From CAIUPE01 sp037131735 (GTDB lineage Bacteria > Pseudomonadota > Alphaproteobacteria > Rhizobiales > Beijerinckiaceae), in NCBI GenBank assembly GCA_037131735.1, contig JBAXQM010000001.1:1-64000 (forward strand): DNA of 64,000 bases, written 5' to 3'. How positions within the stretch are numbered: the stretch's first letter is position 1; each line of letters begins with the position of its first letter. Of this stretch, positions 59,933 to 64,000 are shown piece by piece. The notes beneath the pieces were generated by a model that did no database searches, was not told where the DNA came from, and worked only from the letters and a program-made list of their open reading frames with translations. The translations under genes and the position numbers were made by a program.

Positions 59933-61171
59933 TTAGGCCTTGTCGAGCCCATAGAGCGAATGCAGCGTCCGAACCGCCAATTCCGTATAGGCACTGTCGA
60001 TAAGGACCGAGAATTTGATCTCGGACGTCGTGATCGCGCGGATATTGACGCCTTTTTCCGCAAGCGCCTTGAAGGCTCGGGCAGCGACACCCGCATGGCT
60101 ACGCATGCCAACGCCAATGGCCGATACTTTCACAACATCAGTTGCCCCTTGCAATGAGGCATAACCAATGGTGCCGCGCAGCCCCTCGAGAATAGTCTTC
60201 GCGCGCTCGAAATCGGCGGTTGGCACCGTGAAGGTGATGTCGGTCGTTGTTGTATCGTCCGACACAACCTGAATGATCATGTCGACATTGATATTGGCGT
60301 CCGCGAGCGGAACAAAAATGGCCGCCGCGATGCCTGGCTTATCGGCCACACGCCGGAGCGTGATTTGGGCTTCGTCCTTCGAATAAGCGATGCCGGTGAT
60401 GATTTGTTGTTCCACAATATCCTCCTCGCCGCAGATGAGGGTTCCGGGTTTCGGATCAGTCGGATCATCGAAGGATGATCGTACATAAGTTGGTACCCGA
60501 TGCGTCATTGCGAGCTCGACCGAGCGAACTTGCAGGACTTTGGCCCCCATCGAAGCCATTTCAAGCATTTCTTCAAAGGCTACTTTTTCAAGCCGCTGCG
60601 CCTTCGGCACGATCCGGGGATCGGTCGTATAGACACCGTCAACGTCGGTGTAGATGTCGCAGCGCTCGGCATTCAGTCCGGCGGCAATGGCGACGGCGCT
60701 CGTATCCGATCCGCCGCGGCCCAAAGTGGTAAGGCGGCCCGTCTCGGCATGGATGCCCTGAAAGCCAGCAACAACCGCGACTTCTTTACGATTGCGGAAG
60801 CCTTCGATAATGCCGCTTCCGTCCATGCCGGAAATCCGCGCCGAGCCATGAGCGTCATCCGTGTGAAGCGGGATCTGCCACCCCTGCCAGGAGCGGGCGG
60901 GGATGCCAATATTCTGAAGCGCCAGAGCCAAAAGACCCGAGGTCACCTGCTCGCCTGAGGCGACAACCGCATCATATTCGCGCTGATCATAGAGCGGAGC
61001 GGCGTCCTTGCACCAGGCAACGAGCTCATTCGTCTTGCCCGACATCGCCGAAACGACCACGGCGACATGATAGCCGGCCTCGACTTCGCGCTTCACATGG
61101 AGCGCTACATTGCGGATCCGGTCGAGAGTGGCGACCGAAGTTCCGCCAAATTTCATCACGAGGGTCTTCAT
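59933..61171 (-). CDS. lysC: Aspartate kinase
   Basis: The 412-residue kinase begins MKTLVMKFGGTSVATLDRI. VSAMSGKTNELV, GFQGIHAETGRLTTLGRGGSDTSA and DVDGVYTTDPRIVPKAQ are intact catalytic motifs. Two C-terminal ACT domains (VDMIIQVVSDDTTTTDITF and VNIRAITTSEIKFSVLID) sense end products. It phosphorylates aspartate for lysine, threonine and methionine. ATG at 61171 matches relatives; the upstream extension is noncoding. It diverges from ubiG. Confidence 0.97.
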   Translation of the reverse strand: MKTLVMKFGGTSVATLDRIRNVALHVKREVEAGYHVAVVVSAMSGKTNELVAWCKDAAPLYDQREYDAVVASGEQVTSGLLALALQNIGIPARSWQGWQIPLHTDDAHGSARISGMDGSGIIEGFRNRKEVAVVAGFQGIHAETGRLTTLGRGGSDTSAVAIAAGLNAERCDIYTDVDGVYTTDPRIVPKAQRLEKVAFEEMLEMASMGAKVLQVRSVELAMTHRVPTYVRSSFDDPTDPKPGTLICGEEDIVEQQIITGIAYSKDEAQITLRRVADKPGIAAAIFVPLADANINVDMIIQVVSDDTTTTDITFTVPTADFERAKTILEGLRGTIGYASLQGATDVVKVSAIGVGMRSHAGVAARAFKALAEKGVNIRAITTSEIKFSVLIDSAYTELAVRTLHSLYGLDKA

Positions 61172-61323
61172 CAGAACGGGAAACCGTCTTGAAACAAGGG
61201 GCAAGAGCGGACTTGCGTCCGGCCGCTCGCCGGTTGAAAAAGGCGCACATCCATGGCGACGCAGGGGCCCTCTGTCAACCGGCTGCCCCCCGCCGCCCTT
61301 GCCGCAAGGCGAAGGACTTTCTG

Positions 61324-62067
61324 ATGACATATGCCCAAGGCTCAACGATTGATCAGGACGAAGTGGCCCGTTTCGAGCGGATCGCGCGGACCTGGTGGGA
61401 CGAAAAAGGGCCTATGGGCGTCTTGCACCGGTTCAACCCGGTCCGCTTACAGGTCATCCGCGGGCGGGCGCTGAAACGGTTCGGACGCGATGGCGACGAT
61501 GCCAAGCCGCTGACCGGCCTATCCGTTGTTGATATCGGGTGCGGCGGTGGTCTGCTCTGCGAGCCTTTGACCCGGCTTGGTGCGGCTGTCACGGGCATTG
61601 ATCCCGCGCCGACCAATATCGAAGTGGCAAAACTTCATGCCGCAAAAAGCGGCCTGGCGATCGACTATCGGCAGACAACAATCGAAGCTCTTGTTGCAGA
61701 AGGCCGTCGCTTCGACATCGTGCTCGCAATGGAAGTTGTCGAACATGTTGCCGATGTCGAGGCCTTTGTTGCCGCATGTACGGCTGCGGTGAAACCGGGC
61801 GGCCTCCTCGTGATGGCAACATTGAACCGCACGCTCAAAGCCTTTGCGCTCGCGATTGTTGGTGCTGAATATATCTTGCGCTGGTTGCCGCGCGGCACCC
61901 ATCAATGGGAAAAATTCGTAACCCCCGCAGAATTAATACGCGCCATCGAGCGCGACAGTTTGAACATCGATTATCAAGCGGGTGTCGTTCTCAATCCACT
62001 GACTAATCAGTGGAAGTTATCGCGCGATATGGATGTAAATTATATGATGACGGCGACGCGCGATTAA
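61324..62067 (+). CDS. ubiG: Ubiquinone biosynthesis O-methyltransferase
   Basis: The 247-residue SAM-dependent enzyme begins MTYAQGSTIDQDEVARFERI, with ARTWWDEKGPMGVLHRFNPVRL, VVDIGCGGGLLCEPLTRLGA and LAMEVVEHVADVEAFV. The end NPLTNQWKLSRDMDVNYMM is typical. It catalyses both O-methylations of ubiquinone synthesis. ATG at 61324 follows AAGGA; the longer frame overlaps the divergent lysC leader. Confidence 0.96.
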   Translation: MTYAQGSTIDQDEVARFERIARTWWDEKGPMGVLHRFNPVRLQVIRGRALKRFGRDGDDAKPLTGLSVVDIGCGGGLLCEPLTRLGAAVTGIDPAPTNIEVAKLHAAKSGLAIDYRQTTIEALVAEGRRFDIVLAMEVVEHVADVEAFVAACTAAVKPGGLLVMATLNRTLKAFALAIVGAEYILRWLPRGTHQWEKFVTPAELIRAIERDSLNIDYQAGVVLNPLTNQWKLSRDMDVNYMMTATRD

Positions 62068-62133
62068 GAGCATCGCGCGAAAAAGTGGCTTCCATTTTTT
62101 GATAAAAGCGATGCATTAAAAAACTTAGAGTAG

Positions 62134-62589
62134 TTAATTCGCATCATCAAATGAAGGCGGCAGCGGTAACACGCCGATGCCTTCTTCAAGTAATTCGCGC
62201 GCGTCGGCCAAAGTCGTGCGGCCATAGATCTGCTTAACATTGCTTTCGCCAAAATGAATTTTGCGGGCCTCTTCTGCAAAATCCTCGCCAACATCTTTAG
62301 CGTCCTTAATCATCTCCGCGCGCAATTCGGCAAGACGCTGGCGAAGTTCACGTTCTTCATCTGAGATCAAAGAGGAAGAGACATCATTAATAAATTCAGC
62401 AGGAAGATCGGCTGGTGCTTTATCAGTTCGGGCGACTGCGGGCGCCATAATCGCGCGATCGACTTTGTTGGTGCCGCAAATCGTGCAAGCGACGAAACCG
62501 CGCTTCTTTTGTTTTTCAAAAGCGTCGCTTGAAGGAAACCATCCTTCAAAATCATGGCCGTCATCACAGTGTAACTGATATTTGATCAT
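62134..62589 (-). CDS. DUF1178 family protein
   Basis: The 151-residue protein starts MIKYQLHCDDGHDFEGWFPSS and has a zinc-finger-like CTICG after KRGFVA (with the first Cys in HCDDGH). The C-terminal part reads EEARKIHFGESNVKQIYGRT, then GVLPLPP. Function is unknown. Pairing with the nitrilase gene just upstream is common in alphaproteobacteria. Confidence 0.92.
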   Translation of the reverse strand: MIKYQLHCDDGHDFEGWFPSSDAFEKQKKRGFVACTICGTNKVDRAIMAPAVARTDKAPADLPAEFINDVSSSLISDEERELRQRLAELRAEMIKDAKDVGEDFAEEARKIHFGESNVKQIYGRTTLADARELLEEGIGVLPLPPSFDDAN

Positions 62590-62615
62590 GGCTGACCAGT
62601 GTTTACCCTTATCAG

Positions 62616-63443
62616 TTAAGAAACTCTGACCGGCGTCGGACGTGTGTGACGCAAGGCCGGAATACGATTGCGTGCTTCTGTAACATCTTCGCTTTTGATT
62701 TCAGCCAGAATGATCCCGGGCTTATCATCCGCTTCCGCAAGGACGCGACCCCAAGGATCAACAATAATGGAATGACCATAGGTCTCGCGACCATCTTCAT
62801 GCAATCCGGCTTGTGCGGCCGAAATCATAAAGGCACCATTCTCAATGGCGCGGGCACGCTGCATCACGGACCAATGCGCTTCACCCGTTTGTTTTGTAAA
62901 ACATGCAGGCGCACTCAATATCGTTGCACCATGATCGGCGAGCGCTCGAAAGAGATAGGGAAAGCGCACATCATAGCAGATGGCAACACCAAGCTTAGCA
63001 TGGGGAATATCAACCACAACCGCATCCGTACCACCCGTAAAGGTATTCGACTCGCGCCAGGTCTCACCATTCGGCAAATCAACGTCGAAGAGATGAATTT
63101 TGTCATAGCGTGCGGCGATGTCACCGGATGGGGAAATGATAAAAGCGCGATTGGCAACTTTATCGCCATTTTGAATTGATAAAGATCCGGCATGAATCGT
63201 GATCTTCAATTCACGGGCAAGCGCTTGGAACGCATGCAGCATCGGATCTTTGTCTTCGGTGAATAGACTTGTCAGCATTGATGCACGGTCGCGATTAACG
63301 ACGTTGGAAATTTCAGGTGTCTGAACAAAGGTTGCGCCACGTGATACCGCTTCACGGATCAAACGCACAGCATCATCACGATTAACGGTAGGATCCATGC
63401 GGCCGCACATCTGCACGCACGCGGCAATGAAAGACGATGTCAT
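62616..63443 (-). CDS. Carbon-nitrogen hydrolase (nitrilase superfamily)
   Basis: The 275-residue protein has the complete catalytic triad: Glu in FVQTPEISNVV, Lys in ARYDKIHLFDVDLPNG and Cys in GVAICYDVRFPYLFRAL. It resembles the Nit1/Nit2 omega-amidase and deaminated-glutathione amidase group. A function in metabolite repair, removing deaminated glutathione, is likely but unproven. grxC lies 11 bases upstream on the same strand. Confidence 0.93.
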   Translation of the reverse strand: MTSSFIAACVQMCGRMDPTVNRDDAVRLIREAVSRGATFVQTPEISNVVNRDRASMLTSLFTEDKDPMLHAFQALARELKITIHAGSLSIQNGDKVANRAFIISPSGDIAARYDKIHLFDVDLPNGETWRESNTFTGGTDAVVVDIPHAKLGVAICYDVRFPYLFRALADHGATILSAPACFTKQTGEAHWSVMQRARAIENGAFMISAAQAGLHEDGRETYGHSIIVDPWGRVLAEADDKPGIILAEIKSEDVTEARNRIPALRHTRPTPVRVS

Positions 63444-63454
63444 GAGTTTCCGTT

Positions 63455-63712
63455 CTAACCGTTCAACAACGGATCAAGTTTGCCGGCGCGATCAAGCGCA
63501 TAGAGATCATCGCATCCGCCAACATGCGTCGCGCCAATGAATATCTGCGGCACGGACGAACGGCCATTCGCGCGCTGCGCCATAGCCGCCTGTTTCTCGC
63601 CGCCCTCCGAAACATCAATCTCGTCGAAGTTCACGCCCTTCTGCGTCAGAAGATCTTTCGCCGAATGGCAATAAGGGCACCAGGATTTTGTATAGATTGT
63701 AACCGGCTGCAT
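63455..63712 (-). CDS. grxC: Glutaredoxin 3
   Basis: The 85-residue protein contains the dithiol site SWCPYCHSAKDLL (CPYC), the cis-Pro in SVPQIFIGATHVGGCDDLYAL, and the Gly-Gly pair that follows. It reduces disulfides with glutathione in the cytoplasm. The gene is in line with comF-like upstream and the nitrilase gene downstream, the usual order comF-grxC-nit in this class. Confidence 0.96.
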   Translation of the reverse strand: MQPVTIYTKSWCPYCHSAKDLLTQKGVNFDEIDVSEGGEKQAAMAQRANGRSSVPQIFIGATHVGGCDDLYALDRAGKLDPLLNG

Positions 63713-63758
63713 CAGAGAACACTCACTTTATCTGTGTTGGGCTTAATATAAGCCGAAA

Positions 63759-64000
63759 TCAGGAATTTGCCACAACGGCAAAAACGAGGAGATCAACCGC
63801 AGCCGCGCCCGCTTTGAGCAAAGTGCGGGCACAGGCATTGCCAGTCGCTGCCGAGGTCATGACATCATCAATTAGCAGGATATGCCGTCCTGCGACATGA
63901 AGCCGCTGATGATCCGAAACGGCAAAGGCGCGCGCGAGATTGTCGGCGCGCTCCGCGCGCGTCAGCCCCACCTGCGGGCGGGTGGCTTTCACACGTGCCA
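63759..64000 (-). CDS. ComF-family phosphoribosyltransferase-like protein, C-terminal part (5' end outside window)
   Basis: The frame is open to the window edge, so the start is missing. The visible 79 residues hold the ComF tail: VKATRPQVGLTRAERADNL followed by the PRPP-loop text RHILLIDDVMTSAATGN. Related proteins are linked to DNA uptake, although in non-competent bacteria their role is unclear. The N-terminal zinc-finger part would lie beyond base 64000. Confidence 0.9.
   Translation of the reverse strand, partial: ARVKATRPQVGLTRAERADNLARAFAVSDHQRLHVAGRHILLIDDVMTSAATGNACARTLLKAGAAAVDLLVFAVVANS

Overview
The window is a stretch of chromosome from an alphaproteobacterium, most likely order Hyphomicrobiales (Rhizobiales). 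I infer this from gene neighbourhoods that recur in that order: ctpA/envC-like/rlmH/rsfS/nadD, ftsE-ftsX, tsaD-gpsA facing hemC-hemD-(Mic60-like)-hemY, rsmB-heparinase-purH, clpB and DUF4167 near prmC-prfA-ptsP-lysC facing ubiG, and an frcBCAK-type fructose transporter with a ROK regulator. The family cannot be decided from this sequence. Base composition looks moderate by eye and was not measured. There are 69 protein genes (two cut by the window ends), one tRNA gene, several hairpins or terminators, one clear operator-like palindrome and one duplicated intergenic repeat. I see no phage, insertion sequence, CRISPR array or rRNA.

Layout. 1-9445: end of a DMT transporter, then a long minus-strand run (rppH, deacetylase-like, ctpA, envC-like, rlmH, rsfS, nadD, plsC, ydcF-like, ftsX, ftsE) for envelope growth, division, ribosome maturation and NAD synthesis. 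9525-15735: zinc-ribbon protein, hpt, amidotransferase, GDP-mannose enzyme, acs, EVE protein. 15764-22226: repeat pair, gpsA-tsaD, and the divergent haem set hemC-hemD-Mic60-like-hemY. 22302-27858: a more accessory-looking stretch (DMT transporter, pirin, tRNA-Thr, exported hypothetical, Bcr/CflA pump, SGNH hydrolase, aldo/keto reductase). 27941-33026: fructose ABC operon with kinase and divergent ROK regulator. 33039-36939: AroE-like dehydrogenase, Fsr-like exporter, FAD oxidoreductase. 36970-40660: complete mlaFEDACB lipid-transport operon. 40755-48921: degenerate alpha-carbonic anhydrase, SDHAF4 homologue, rsmB, heparinase-like, purH, ccmC-ccmD-ccmG, septation protein. 49060-55166: FAH hydrolase, LysE exporter, clpB, an XRE/DUF2975 pair, DUF4167. 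55506-64000: prmC, prfA, ptsP, lysC, ubiG, DUF1178, nitrilase-like, grxC and a partial comF.

Most genes are ordinary housekeeping genes. The points most worth a second look are: an exported alpha-carbonic-anhydrase fold that has lost two of three zinc histidines; a deacetylase-like envelope protein without the family's active-site residues; a perfect 14+1+14 palindrome between the fructose operon and its ROK regulator, with a perfect UUCG hairpin between frcB and frcC; an AroE paralogue without the substrate-binding serines; an MlaA without a lipobox; and a 64-bp tandem-spaced repeat that reaches into the end of gpsA. I did not find a convincing new multi-gene system.
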